From positions 2,919,001 to 2,983,000 of the forward strand of contig NZ_JAUTAH010000001.1 of NCBI RefSeq assembly GCF_030818545.1: a stretch of DNA of 64,000 bases. Reading direction: 5' to 3'. The translations under genes were made by a program, and so were the position numbers. Positions 24,731 through 33,343 of this stretch are shown here, one piece after another; position 1 is the first letter of the stretch, and the number at the start of each line of letters is the position of its first letter. The notes under the pieces were generated by a model. It saw only the letters and a program-made list of their open reading frames with translations. It made no database searches and was not told the DNA's origin. This DNA comes from Brevundimonas sp. SORGH_AS_0993 (lineage in GTDB: Bacteria > Pseudomonadota > Alphaproteobacteria > Caulobacterales > Caulobacteraceae).

Positions 24731-25701
24731 GACGCGGGCTGCGCCTCCTTGCTGAAATAGCCGCGCGCCCGCAGCCAGGCCTCCAGGGCCTGCGGCCAAA
24801 GGCTCAGGGCGGGGTCCGCGCCGCCCATTCCCGATCCGTGCGAACCATGGGCGAAGAGATGCATCTCCACGTCCTTTCCGGCCGTCGCCAGGGCCGAATA
24901 CAGGGCGACCGAACCCCGCACAGGCGTCAAGGCGTCGTCGGTGGTGTGATAGATGAAGGTCGGCGGCGCCTTGGCGACCATGTCCGGCAAGGGCGTGTAG
25001 GCGGCGAAGTCCGCAGGTCTGCAGTCCCAGTGGGCGCGGGCGGCGAAGCGGCAGTATTCGGAGCCGCCCTCGGCGTTAATGGTCGTCGCCTCCAGCCAGG
25101 GATAGGCCAGAACCAGAAAGTCCGGCCGGCTGGACACGCGCTCCACCGCGTCGACTGCGGCGGGGTCGCCGGCGTCGGACAGACCGACCGTCATGGCGGC
25201 CAGGTGGCCCCCGGCCGAAAAGCCCATCAGGCCGATGCGGTCGGGATCGAGGCCCATGGCCCGGGCGTTGGCGCGGACGAACCGCACCGCGCGCTCGCCG
25301 TCTTCGATGGGTTGGGGCAGGGGGTGTCGCGCGCCGTAGCGATATTGGAGGACGAAGGCAGTCACGCCGCGCGCGGCGAACCAGTCGGCGACCTGGCGTC
25401 CCTCCAGATTTCCGGCCAGACCCACATAGCCGCCGCCGGGCGCGATGATGACGGCCGCGCCGCTGCGTCGCCCGTTCTGCGGGGCGAAAAGGGTCAGGGA
25501 CGTGTCGTCGTCGCCTGGCCGCAGGGCGTAGCGCCGGGTCTGGAGCAGGTCGTCCTGACCGAGGCTGATAGGCGCATCGACCGCCTGCGCCTGGGCTAGG
25601 CTCCACGGCAGGGGGCCGAACAGGCCGCAGACGGTCAGCGCGACACAGGCCGCGCCCGCAACGAAACGGGCGTTCAGGCGTCCGAAAATCCAGCCGCCCA
25701 T
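24727..25701 (-). CDS. Alpha/beta-hydrolase, acetyl-esterase-like, within the rhamnose operon
   Basis: This is a 324-residue exported alpha/beta-hydrolase. A hydrophobic leader with an AQAQA cleavage region (about residue 40) precedes the oxyanion motif APGGGY and the elbow GFSAGG with S162. HGSHGSG near the C-terminus supplies the histidine. The ATG at 25701 is used, because the open frame upstream overlaps the SDR gene and shows no coding logic. It lies 11 bases after the SDR gene and overlaps the lactonase start by four bases. It resembles the esterase at 6167-7147 in layout and may deacetylate an RG-I fragment. Confidence 0.8.
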   Translation of the reverse strand: MGGWIFGRLNARFVAGAACVALTVCGLFGPLPWSLAQAQAVDAPISLGQDDLLQTRRYALRPGDDDTSLTLFAPQNGRRSGAAVIIAPGGGYVGLAGNLEGRQVADWFAARGVTAFVLQYRYGARHPLPQPIEDGERAVRFVRANARAMGLDPDRIGLMGFSAGGHLAAMTVGLSDAGDPAAVDAVERVSSRPDFLVLAYPWLEATTINAEGGSEYCRFAARAHWDCRPADFAAYTPLPDMVAKAPPTFIYHTTDDALTPVRGSVALYSALATAGKDVEMHLFAHGSHGSGMGGADPALSLWPQALEAWLRARGYFSKEAQPAS

Positions 25702-25712
25702 GTCGCCTGCCC

Positions 25713-26462
25713 CTAGTAGGTTGTCCGACCGCCGGACGTGTCGAACGTCGAGGCGGTGGTGAAGCTGCATTCTTCGGACGCCATGAAGCAGACCATGGCG
25801 GCGCTTTCCTCGACTTCGCCCAGGCGGCCCATGGGGATTTTGGAGCGCATGTAGTCGACCTGGCTCTGCGGCAACTGCTCCAGGATCGGGCTTTCGAAGG
25901 TGGCGGGGGTCAGGCTGTTGGCGATGACGCCCTTGCCGGCCAGTTCCTTGCCCAACGACTTGGTGAAGCCGATGACCCCGGCCTTGGAGGCGGAATAGGC
26001 GCTGGCGTTGGGATTGCCCTCCTTGCCCGCGACCGAGGCGACGTTGACGATCCGGCCATAGCCGTTGGCCAGCATCAGGGGCACGATGGCGCGGCAGCAA
26101 TAGAAGACGCCGTTCAGATTGATGTCCACGACGCGACGCCAGCTGTCGAGTGGGAAGTCCTGCACCGGAACCGTGGCGCCGGTGATGCCGGCCGAGGCGA
26201 TCAGGACGTCGATACGGCCCAGCGCCTGATGCGACTGCTCGGCCGCTGCGGCGACGGCGTCCGCGTCGGCGACGTCCAGGGCCACGACGTGGCTGGCGCC
26301 CACCTCTTCGGCCGCAGCCTTCAGGGCGTCGGCGTTCAGGTCCCACAGGGCGACCTTTCCGCCCTCGGCGACGATGCGGGCGGCGGCGGCCTTGCCCAGG
26401 CCCGAGGCGCCGCCGGTGATCACGGCGGCGCGGCCCGCGAAACGATCCCGATAGGCGTTCAT
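25713..26462 (-). CDS. SDR, probable 2-keto-3-deoxy-L-rhamnonate 4-dehydrogenase (LRA5-like)
   Basis: This is a 249-residue classical short-chain dehydrogenase with TGGASGLG (residues 16-23), D41 favouring NAD+, and catalytic S143, Y156 and K160. The usual NNAG is replaced by ASAG (residues 89-92). It is placed directly after the diketo-acid hydrolase gene with an ATGA overlap and downstream of RhmD. That matches the Sphingomonas alternative rhamnose pathway, in which LRA5 oxidises 2-keto-3-deoxy-L-rhamnonate to the 2,4-diketo acid. Function is inferred from context and resemblance. Confidence 0.82.
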   Translation of the reverse strand: MNAYRDRFAGRAAVITGGASGLGKAAAARIVAEGGKVALWDLNADALKAAAEEVGASHVVALDVADADAVAAAAEQSHQALGRIDVLIASAGITGATVPVQDFPLDSWRRVVDINLNGVFYCCRAIVPLMLANGYGRIVNVASVAGKEGNPNASAYSASKAGVIGFTKSLGKELAGKGVIANSLTPATFESPILEQLPQSQVDYMRSKIPMGRLGEVEESAAMVCFMASEECSFTTASTFDTSGGRTTY

Positions 26463-27307
26463 CGGGTCCACTCCACGAAGGTCTGGCCTTGTTCGCCCAG
26501 CTTTTCGATGCCCAGGCGGACCGTGTCGCCGGGTTTCAGATACAGCGGCGGTTTCTGGCCCAGGCCCACGCCGGGGGGCGTGCCGGTGGTGATCAGGTCG
26601 CCGGGCTCCAGCGTCATGAACTCCGACAGATAGGAGACGATCTCGGCGACGCCGAAGATCATGGTTTTGGTGTTGCCGGTCTGCATCCGCTGGCCGTTCA
26701 GATCCAGCCACATGTCCAGGTTCTGGACGTCGCCGACTTCGTCTGCGGTCACGATCCACGGGCCGACCGGGCCGAAGGTGTCGCAGCCCTTGCCCTTGTC
26801 CCAGGTGCCGCCGCGCTCGGTCTGATAGGCGCGCTCGGACACGTCGTTGATCAGCACATAGCCCGCGACGTGGTCCAGGGCCTGCTCCTTGGTCACATAG
26901 GAGGCGGGCTTGCCGATGACGACGCCCAGCTCGACCTCCCAGTCGGTCTTCTGCGAACCGCGCGGGATCACCACGTCGTCGTTCGGCCCGTTCAGGCAGG
27001 TGATGGCCTTGGTGAAGACGACCGGCTCCTCGGGGATCGGCAGGTTGGATTCCGCCGCGTGGTCGGCGAAGTTCAGGCCGATGGCGATGAATTTGCGGCT
27101 GCCGTTGACCGGCACGCCGTAACGCGGCTGGCCCTCGACCAGCGGAAGCGCAGCCGGGTCGATGGCCTTCAGGGCGTCGAGCGCCGGGCCGTGCAGTTGA
27201 TCCGGGGTGATGTCGGCGACGACGCCCGACAGGTCGCGGATGCGCCCTTCGGCGTCCAGTGTGCCCGGCTTTTCCTGGCCCTTGGGGCCGTAACGCAGCA
27301 GTTTCAT
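26459..27307 (-). CDS. FAH-family 2,4-diketo-3-deoxy-L-rhamnonate hydrolase (LRA6-like)
   Basis: This 282-residue protein has a fumarylacetoacetate-hydrolase fold. The metal site is in the DWEVELGVVIG region (acidic residues) and VLINDVSERAYQ, and TTGTPPGVG and LKPGDTV are C-terminal family signatures. In the LRA pathway this enzyme splits the diketo acid to pyruvate and L-lactate. The lactate product fits the L-lactate dehydrogenase gene across the divergent promoter. It follows RhmD by 21 bases. Oddly, the sequence before its ATG on the coding strand is C-rich (CCCCTCCTCC) with no Shine-Dalgarno, so translation may depend on coupling to rhmD. Confidence 0.87.
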   Translation of the reverse strand: MKLLRYGPKGQEKPGTLDAEGRIRDLSGVVADITPDQLHGPALDALKAIDPAALPLVEGQPRYGVPVNGSRKFIAIGLNFADHAAESNLPIPEEPVVFTKAITCLNGPNDDVVIPRGSQKTDWEVELGVVIGKPASYVTKEQALDHVAGYVLINDVSERAYQTERGGTWDKGKGCDTFGPVGPWIVTADEVGDVQNLDMWLDLNGQRMQTGNTKTMIFGVAEIVSYLSEFMTLEPGDLITTGTPPGVGLGQKPPLYLKPGDTVRLGIEKLGEQGQTFVEWTR

Positions 27308-27328
27308 GGTGGAGGAGGGGCTTTCGTC

Positions 27329-28522
27329 TTAACGCGCGTAAGGGCGGTGCAGGGCGATGTCGCGGTTCAGCTCGACGCCGAAACCGGGGGTGTCGGGAAC
27401 CTTCAGGCGGCCGTTCACGGGAACCGGCTCGCCGATCAGCTGCGGATGGAACATGGGCACGACCTCGTCGGCGCCGGGGGCCATCATCAGGAACTCGGCG
27501 AACGGGCTGTTATGGCGCGTCACCACGAAGTGGTAGGAATAGACCGACGACCCGTGCGGGATCATCAGCACGCCCTTGGCGTCGGCCATGGCGGAGATCT
27601 TGATCAGTTCGGTCACGCCGCCGCACCAACCCACGTCCGGCTGGATGATGTCGCAGCATTCCATTTCCAACAGCATGCGGAAGCCCCAGCGGGTGGCCTC
27701 ATGCTCGCCGGTCGTGACCAGCATCCCCTTGGGCGCATTCTTCTTCAGCGCCTGATAGCCCCAGTAGTCGTCGGGGCTGAGGGCCTCCTCGATCCACTTC
27801 AGACCCAGTTTGTGGGCCTCGTGGGCCAGACGGGTGGCGTAGTTCAGGTCCAGCGCCATCCAGCAGTCGAACATCAGCCAGAAGTCGTCGCCGCAGGCGT
27901 TGCGCATGGCCTCCAGCTCGGCCAGATTCTTGTGCAGGCCCTCTTCGCCTTCGGCCGGACCGTGGTGCAGGGGCATCTTCCCGCCGATGAAGCCCAGTTC
28001 CTTGGCTTTGTCGGGCCGCGCGCCGGTGGCGTAGAAGGTCAGTTCGTCGCGCACCGCCCCGCCCAGCATGGCGAAGACCGGCTCCTGACGCAGCCGGCCC
28101 AACAGGTCCCACAGCGCCAGATCGACGCCGGAGATGGCGTTCACCACCAGACCCTTGCGGCCGTAATACTGGGTGGAGAAATACATCTGGTCCCAGATCT
28201 TCTCGACCTCGGACGGATCGCGGCCTTCCAGGAAGCGGGCCAGGTGTTTCTCGACGATATAGGCCGCCGGTTCGCCGCCGGTGGTCACGGCGAAGCCGAC
28301 CACGCCGTTCTCGGCCTCGATCTCCACGACCAGGGTGCCCAGGACGTTGATGCCGAAGCTGCGGCGGCTCTGGCGGTACTCGGGATATTTGGCCATCGGG
28401 GTGGCGATGTGGTCGTCGATCCAATGGCCGTCGCCCTGGTCGTGATAGTCGGCGCCGCCCCCGGTCCCGTCGTTCTTCACGACGAAGGCGCGCACATGTT
28501 TGATGCGGGGCAGGCGGCTCAT
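27329..28522 (-). CDS. rhmD: L-rhamnonate dehydratase
   Basis: This is a 397-residue enolase-superfamily enzyme that dehydrates L-rhamnonate to 2-keto-3-deoxy-L-rhamnonate. It is very close to E. coli RhmD across its length. Mg ligands are D219, E245 and E273, the His-Asp dyad is H323 and D296, and the long N-terminal [20 protein letters not shown] segment that caps the site is present. The ATG at 28522 has GGTGA upstream and gives the standard N-terminus. A TTG eight codons earlier is less likely. It is the first gene of the minus-strand operon, divergent from the IclR gene. Confidence 0.96.
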   Translation of the reverse strand: MSRLPRIKHVRAFVVKNDGTGGGADYHDQGDGHWIDDHIATPMAKYPEYRQSRRSFGINVLGTLVVEIEAENGVVGFAVTTGGEPAAYIVEKHLARFLEGRDPSEVEKIWDQMYFSTQYYGRKGLVVNAISGVDLALWDLLGRLRQEPVFAMLGGAVRDELTFYATGARPDKAKELGFIGGKMPLHHGPAEGEEGLHKNLAELEAMRNACGDDFWLMFDCWMALDLNYATRLAHEAHKLGLKWIEEALSPDDYWGYQALKKNAPKGMLVTTGEHEATRWGFRMLLEMECCDIIQPDVGWCGGVTELIKISAMADAKGVLMIPHGSSVYSYHFVVTRHNSPFAEFLMMAPGADEVVPMFHPQLIGEPVPVNGRLKVPDTPGFGVELNRDIALHRPYAR

Positions 28523-28638
28523 CGCGTCATCACCAAAGCTTGGCAATTCGCTCCCATAATGCGGGATTTCACTAGCGTTCCTCCGTGCATGGCGTCAAAG
28601 TCAGGCTCGTGTGGCGGAGCGACTTGCGCGTTTTGCTA

Positions 28639-28651
28639 CATTCTGAGAATG
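28639..28651. promoter_or_regulatory. Palindrome in the rhmD/IclR divergent promoter region
   Basis: The perfect odd palindrome CATTC-TGA-GAATG lies 12 bases before the IclR start, overlapping its GAGGA ribosome site. A second imperfect repeat, CCC-ATAATGC-GGG, is near 28550-28562 close to the rhmD start. Sites here could allow one regulator to control both directions and its own synthesis. The assignment is by position only. Confidence 0.4.
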
Positions 28652-28662
28652 AGGATTACGAA

Positions 28663-29469
28663 ATGGGACGAACGCCGTCAATCAAGACCGCACAGGTCGA
28701 TGGGGATGAAGAGGTCGGCGCCAAGGCGTCCGGCAGCCAGACCCTGCTGCGCGGTCTGGACGTGATCGACGCCCTGATCGACGGCTCCCTGCCACTGGCC
28801 GAGCTATCCGAAAAGCTGGACCTGACGCGCAGCACCACCCACCGTCTGGCCTCGGCCCTGGTCGAGCGGCGGCTGCTGTCGTTCCGTCCGCGCGAGGGCT
28901 ACAGCCTCGGTCCCAAACTGCTGGAGCTGGGCCATGCCGCCAGTCAGCAGATGCATCTGCCGCGCGTGGCCCGACCCTGGCTGGAGCAACTGTCGGCGGC
29001 GACGGACGACACCGTGCATCTGGGCGTGCTGGACGGGCGTTATGCACTGTATCTGGACAAGGTCGCGGGACGCAGGCGGATCAACATCGGTTCGCGCCTG
29101 GGCGAGCGGCACCCCATCGCCTCGACGGGCCTGGGCAAGGCGCTGATCCTGGACAAGACCGAGGCGGACTGGATCGACTTCTACGCCGAGCCGGGAGCCA
29201 CGTTCGATTCGGCGGCCCGCGCCGTCTGGCTGGAGCGGATGCACGCCTACGCTCAAAAGGGTTACGCCTTCGACTTGGAGGAGAACGAGGACCAGATCCG
29301 CTGTGTCGCCGCGCCGATCCGCGCGGTGGACGGGCACATCGTCGCCGCCCTCAGCGTCTCCTCCGCCGCGCAATATATGTCCGATGCGCGGATGACCGAA
29401 CTGACCAAAACCGTCACTGAAGCCGCCGACGCCATCAGCGCCGACCTGGGCTGGTCGCCCAAAACCTGA
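28663..29469 (+). CDS. IclR-family regulator of the rhamnose genes
   Basis: This is a 268-residue IclR regulator. The helix-turn-helix spans roughly residues 25-85 (the SLPLAELSEKLDLTRSTTH region), and the effector domain follows with the usual GERHPIASTGLGKA loop. The ATG at 28663 with GAGGA at seven-base spacing is preferred to a GTG 26 codons upstream. It is divergent from rhmD and co-directional with the rhamnose and lactate dehydrogenase genes, so it most likely controls the whole rhamnose unit. A sugar-acid intermediate is a plausible effector, which is inference. Confidence 0.92.
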   Translation: MGRTPSIKTAQVDGDEEVGAKASGSQTLLRGLDVIDALIDGSLPLAELSEKLDLTRSTTHRLASALVERRLLSFRPREGYSLGPKLLELGHAASQQMHLPRVARPWLEQLSAATDDTVHLGVLDGRYALYLDKVAGRRRINIGSRLGERHPIASTGLGKALILDKTEADWIDFYAEPGATFDSAARAVWLERMHAYAQKGYAFDLEENEDQIRCVAAPIRAVDGHIVAALSVSSAAQYMSDARMTELTKTVTEAADAISADLGWSPKT

Positions 29470-29493
29470 AACCGAACAATCGCCGGAGCCCTC

Positions 29494-30270
29494 ATGCTGC
29501 TTGAAAACAAGGTCGTCCTGATCACCGGGGCGTCGCGGGGCATCGGGCGGGCGACGGCGATAGAGGCCGCGCGCCAGGGCGCCGACGTCGCGATCAACAC
29601 CTTCCGGGATGAGGCCGCCGCCGCCGAGGTGGTCGCCGACATCGAGGCCCTGGGCCGCCGCGCGATCGCCGTCGACGGCGACGTGGCCCAGCCGGACAGC
29701 GCGACGCAGTTCGTCGCCGCCGCCGTTCAGGCCCTGGGCCGGGTGGACGTCTTCGTCTCAAACGCCGGCATCTGCCCGTTCCACGCCTTCCTCGACATGC
29801 CGGTCGAGACCCTGCGGCGGACGATGGAGGTCAATCTGCACGGCGCCTATTTCATGGTGCAGGCGGCGGCGAACCAGATGGTCAAGCAGGGCCAAGATTC
29901 CGAGGGAAGGGGCGGCGCCATCGTGGCGATCAGCTCGATCTCGGCCTTGGTCGGCGGCGAGATGCAGACCCATTACACCCCGACCAAGGCTGGCGTTCAC
30001 AGCCTGATGCAGTCCTGCGCCGTCGCGCTGGGCAAACACGGCATCCGCTGCAATTCGGTGCTGCCCGGCACCATCGCCACCGACATCAACAAGGACGACC
30101 TCGCCGATCCGGCGAAGCGCGAATATATGGAAGGCCGCATTCCGCTGGGTCGGCTGGGTCGGCCGGAGGACATCGCCTCGGTCGTGGCCTTCCTGTCCTC
30201 GGACATGGCCAGCTATATGTCCGGCGCCGCCCTGCTGGTCGACGGCGGGGCCTTCGCCAACTTCCAGTAA
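29494..30270 (+). CDS. L-rhamnose 1-dehydrogenase (SDR, LRA1/RhaDH type)
   Basis: This is a 258-residue short-chain dehydrogenase that oxidises L-rhamnose to its lactone, the first step of the non-phosphorylative pathway. It follows the bacterial RhaDH pattern closely, with TGASRGIGRA (residues 11-20), the NAGICPFHAFLDMP segment, SSISALVGG, YTPTK and PGTIATDINKDDL. The catalytic set is S148, Y161 and K165. The end of beta-2 lacks an acidic residue (INTFRDE), which suits NADP+. A CCGGAG ribosome site precedes the ATG. It is 24 bases after the regulator and 9 before lldD. Confidence 0.92.
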   Translation: MLLENKVVLITGASRGIGRATAIEAARQGADVAINTFRDEAAAAEVVADIEALGRRAIAVDGDVAQPDSATQFVAAAVQALGRVDVFVSNAGICPFHAFLDMPVETLRRTMEVNLHGAYFMVQAAANQMVKQGQDSEGRGGAIVAISSISALVGGEMQTHYTPTKAGVHSLMQSCAVALGKHGIRCNSVLPGTIATDINKDDLADPAKREYMEGRIPLGRLGRPEDIASVVAFLSSDMASYMSGAALLVDGGAFANFQ

Positions 30271-30279
30271 GACGCGGCC

Positions 30280-31413
30280 ATGATCATCTCGTCCCCCAGC
30301 GACTATCGCGAGGCCGCGCGGCGCAGGCTGCCGCCCTTCCTGTTCCACTATATCGATGGCGGCGCCTATGCGGAGCAGACCCTGCGCCGCAATGTCGAGG
30401 ACTGGCAGGCCATCGCCCTGCGCCAGCGCGTGCTCCAGGATATGACCAGCCTCAGCCTTGAGACAAAGCTGTTCGATGAGACGCTGCGCCTGCCCGTCGT
30501 GCTGGCGCCGGTGGGACTGACGGGGATGTACGCACGGCGCGGCGAGGTGCAGGCGGCCCGGGCGGCGGCCTCGCGCGGGGTGCCCTTCACCCTTTCCACC
30601 GTCTCGGTCTGCCCGATCGAGGAGGTGGCGCAAGCCATCGATCGGCCCATGTGGTTCCAGCTCTATGTGCTGCGCGACCGGGGCTTCATGAAGAACGCGC
30701 TGGAGCGGGCGAAGGCGGCGGGGGTGAAGACCCTGGTCTTCACCGTCGACATGCCGACCCCCGGCGCCCGATACCGCGACGCCCATTCGGGCATGAGCGG
30801 GCCGAACGCATCGTTGCGACGCATGATCCAGGCCATGACCCATCCGATGTGGGCCTTCGACGTGGGTCTGCGCGGCACGCCGCACGATCTGGGCAATGTC
30901 TCGGCCTATCTGGGCAAGCCGACGGGCCTGGCCGACTATATCGGCTGGCTGGCGAACAACTTCGATCCGTCGATCTCGTGGAAGGACCTGCAGTGGATCC
31001 GCGACTTCTGGGACGGGCCGATGATCATCAAGGGCGTGCTTGATCCGCAGGACGCCCGCGACGCCGTCAGTTTCGGCGCCGACGGGATCGTGGTGTCGAA
31101 CCATGGCGGGCGTCAGCTGGACGGGGTGTTGTCCTCGGCCCGCGCCCTGCCGGCCATCGCCGAGGCGGTGCAGGGCGATCTGACGATCCTGGCCGATTCC
31201 GGGGTTCGCAACGGTCTGGACGTGGTGCGGGCGATCTCGCTGGGCGCCGACGTGGTCCTGCTGGGCCGGGCCTTCGTCTATGCGCTGGCGGCGAACGGTC
31301 AGGCGGGCGTCGAGAACCTGCTGGACCTGTTCGAAAAGGAAATGCGCGTCGCCATGACCCTGACCGGGGCCAAGTCCGTCGCCGGCATGACCCGCGAGAT
31401 GCTGGCGGCCTGA
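30280..31413 (+). CDS. lldD: FMN-dependent L-lactate dehydrogenase
   Basis: This is a 377-residue FMN alpha-hydroxyacid dehydrogenase, strikingly similar to E. coli LldD from the first residues (MIIS..SDYREAA) onward. H275 in [10 protein letters not shown] is the catalytic base, and [21 protein letters not shown] is the family signature. It is membrane-associated in relatives and feeds electrons to quinone while making pyruvate. It is nine bases after the rhamnose dehydrogenase gene, so it is probably dedicated to the L-lactate released from rhamnose by the FAH-family hydrolase encoded on the other strand. Confidence 0.96.
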   Translation: MIISSPSDYREAARRRLPPFLFHYIDGGAYAEQTLRRNVEDWQAIALRQRVLQDMTSLSLETKLFDETLRLPVVLAPVGLTGMYARRGEVQAARAAASRGVPFTLSTVSVCPIEEVAQAIDRPMWFQLYVLRDRGFMKNALERAKAAGVKTLVFTVDMPTPGARYRDAHSGMSGPNASLRRMIQAMTHPMWAFDVGLRGTPHDLGNVSAYLGKPTGLADYIGWLANNFDPSISWKDLQWIRDFWDGPMIIKGVLDPQDARDAVSFGADGIVVSNHGGRQLDGVLSSARALPAIAEAVQGDLTILADSGVRNGLDVVRAISLGADVVLLGRAFVYALAANGQAGVENLLDLFEKEMRVAMTLTGAKSVAGMTREMLAA

Positions 31414-31429
31414 TCCGCGTCAGGCCGCC
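31404..31429. terminator. Hairpin overlapping the lldD stop, between convergent genes
   Basis: A perfect 10-bp stem, GGCGGCCTGA (31404-31413) with 31420-31429, has a six-base loop. It includes the lldD stop codon and ends nine bases before the stop of the converging esterase gene. There is no T-run. It probably acts as a two-way terminator or 3'-end stabiliser. Confidence 0.6.
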
Positions 31430-31437
31430 ATTCGGGT

Positions 31438-32634
31438 TCAGCGATAGGGCGTCAGGTCGATGGCGTCGGCCATGGCGCGGAAGCCCGCATCGTTGGGGTG
31501 CAGATGGTCGCCGCTGTCGTAGGCGGCGGCCAGTTTCAGCGGCTCGGCCGGATCGCGCATCACGGCGTCGAAGTCGATGACGCCGTCCGCCTCTCCGCTG
31601 GTGCGAATCCAGGCGTTCAGGGCCTGGCGCGTCGCCTCGCCCTGTTTGGACCAATAGTTGGCGTCCTTGTAGGGCAGGATGGTCGCCAGCCTGATCTTCA
31701 GGCCGGCCGCATGGGCGCGGGCGATCATCTGGCGGTAACCGGCGATCAGGTCCGCCGGGGTCGGCGGTTGAGGGTCGTGGTCGCGCCAGGCCATGCCGAA
31801 GTCATTGACGCCCTCCAGCACGATCACGTCGGTCGCGCCGGGCACGGCCAGCACGTCGCGGTCGAACCGGGCCAGGGCGGCGACACCCAGGCCGGGCTTT
31901 GGCTTCAGGATTCGGTTGCCGGAAATCCCGGCATTGGCGACCGCCACCGAGGTCAGGCCCGCCGCCTGCAGACGGCGCGCCAGCAGGTCGGGCCAGCGCT
32001 GGTCGGCGTCGCGTGTGCCGTTGGCGCCGTCGGTGATGGAATCGCCCAAGGTCACGATCACCCGACCAGCCTCGGCCCGCTCCACATCGACGCCCGAGAT
32101 CAGAAGGCGCTGCGTCACCAGGGTCGGATCGGTCAACTGGTCGGCCGCCGTCTGGTCGCCAGGCGCGACCCAGGCCGAAGACAGGCCCAGCAGGTGGATG
32201 GTGGGATCGGCGACCTCATCGGGCAGATAAAGGCTGATCGACAGGCGGCTTAGCGCAGGCAGGGCCAGATCGACTGGATCGCTGAGCAGGGGCGCTTCCG
32301 GGGCCAGCAGGGCGCCAGCCGCGCCGTCAAAGGTCAGGTCGCGCGCCGTGCCGGGCACGGGCTTTCCGTCGTCGGCCAGCTGCACGATCCGCACCCGTCC
32401 GATCCGCGCGGCGGTCGAGCCGTATTCGTTGGACAGCCGCAGCCGGAAGCGGTCGCCGCCCGCGCTGACGCGAACCACCTGACGCACGGTGACATCCTTC
32501 AGCGTCGGAGGGCGGCGGTCGGGTGCGGCGGCCAGGGGCGAGGCGTTCCAGCTTCGCGCCCAGTGGCTTTGCGCCTGGGCGCTGGGGGCGAGGGCCGCCA
32601 GGGCCAACGCCAGGATCAGGGCGTGCTTCTTCAT
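31438..32634 (-). CDS. Secreted SGNH/GDSL-family esterase
   Basis: This is a 398-residue SGNH hydrolase with a clean signal peptide (cleavage near SAQAQ, residue 22). A beta-domain covers about residues 25-185, followed by the catalytic domain. Block I is GDSI with S199, GISGN contains block II, GVND with N277 is block III, and D376/H379 lie in DHLHPND. The ATG at 32634 with GAGGA upstream is used. It is the last gene of a three-gene operon behind the RG lyase and a lipoprotein, so deacetylation of RG-I or another glycan is likely. It differs in layout from the CE12-like esterase at 10.5-11.7 kb. Confidence 0.87.
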   Translation of the reverse strand: MKKHALILALALAALAPSAQAQSHWARSWNASPLAAAPDRRPPTLKDVTVRQVVRVSAGGDRFRLRLSNEYGSTAARIGRVRIVQLADDGKPVPGTARDLTFDGAAGALLAPEAPLLSDPVDLALPALSRLSISLYLPDEVADPTIHLLGLSSAWVAPGDQTAADQLTDPTLVTQRLLISGVDVERAEAGRVIVTLGDSITDGANGTRDADQRWPDLLARRLQAAGLTSVAVANAGISGNRILKPKPGLGVAALARFDRDVLAVPGATDVIVLEGVNDFGMAWRDHDPQPPTPADLIAGYRQMIARAHAAGLKIRLATILPYKDANYWSKQGEATRQALNAWIRTSGEADGVIDFDAVMRDPAEPLKLAAAYDSGDHLHPNDAGFRAMADAIDLTPYR

Positions 32635-32647
32635 CGGCTTCCTCAAA

Positions 32648-33343
32648 CTAGGCGACGGTCCAGACCGAGAAGTCCCGGACGGTCATGTGATTCCAGGTGG
32701 TGCGCAGGCCGAACCATCCGCGGCGATAGGGGGCGGGATCGTTCAGGGCGAACATGCGCCGGTCGTCGCGCCAGTATTCGATGCGCGATCCGTCCGCGAT
32801 CAGGCGGATGTGGTAGGGGCGATTGGCGACGATCAGGTCTTCCGGCGCCGACAGGTCGTGCTGGGGCAGCAGCGGCCTTTCTCCGTTCCCGACATAGCGG
32901 CGGAAACGCGATGAGGTGTTCGAGTTGCCGCCCAGCCCGACATAATAGGTCCGCAGCGTGTCATAGTCGGCGAAGGCCCCCGACCGGGGGCGTGCGAGCA
33001 GATCGCCGGGACTGCGCGGATCATCGGCCATCCAGAAGCAGTTCAGATCGCTGACCCGGTCATGGGCGCCGCCGGCGAACACGGCTTCGGCCTTGAAGCG
33101 GATTTCGACCGGCGAGGTCAGTTCAGGCCGGAACCAGGCGGTGGCCCCCTTGGGCACATCGAAGGTCATCGCCCCGTCGGCGGCGCGCACGGTTCCCTGT
33201 CCCTGCTCCAGTTCGACCAGCCACCGATCCATACCGTGGCGGAAATCGTCGGTGTAAAGGCGCCGGGCGCCGGGCCGGGGCAGGGCCGCGCATCCGGCCA
33301 GGCCGGCGGCGGCCAAAAGAATCCCGCGTCGGTTCGCCCTCAT
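32648..33343 (-). CDS. DUF6250-type lipoprotein
   Basis: This is a 231-residue protein with a lipobox (LAGC, C18), so it should be lipid-anchored. It then shows the pattern of the DUF6250 family: DDFRHGMDRW at the start of a jelly-roll-like domain and the motif RVSDLNCFWMADDPRS in the middle. Such proteins occur next to rhamnogalacturonan lyases in other bacteria. Their activity is not known to me. The ATG overlaps the stop of the lyase gene as ATGA, so expression is coupled. Binding or cleaving a polysaccharide at the surface is a guess. Confidence 0.75.
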   Translation of the reverse strand: MRANRRGILLAAAGLAGCAALPRPGARRLYTDDFRHGMDRWLVELEQGQGTVRAADGAMTFDVPKGATAWFRPELTSPVEIRFKAEAVFAGGAHDRVSDLNCFWMADDPRSPGDLLARPRSGAFADYDTLRTYYVGLGGNSNTSSRFRRYVGNGERPLLPQHDLSAPEDLIVANRPYHIRLIADGSRIEYWRDDRRMFALNDPAPYRRGWFGLRTTWNHMTVRDFSVWTVA

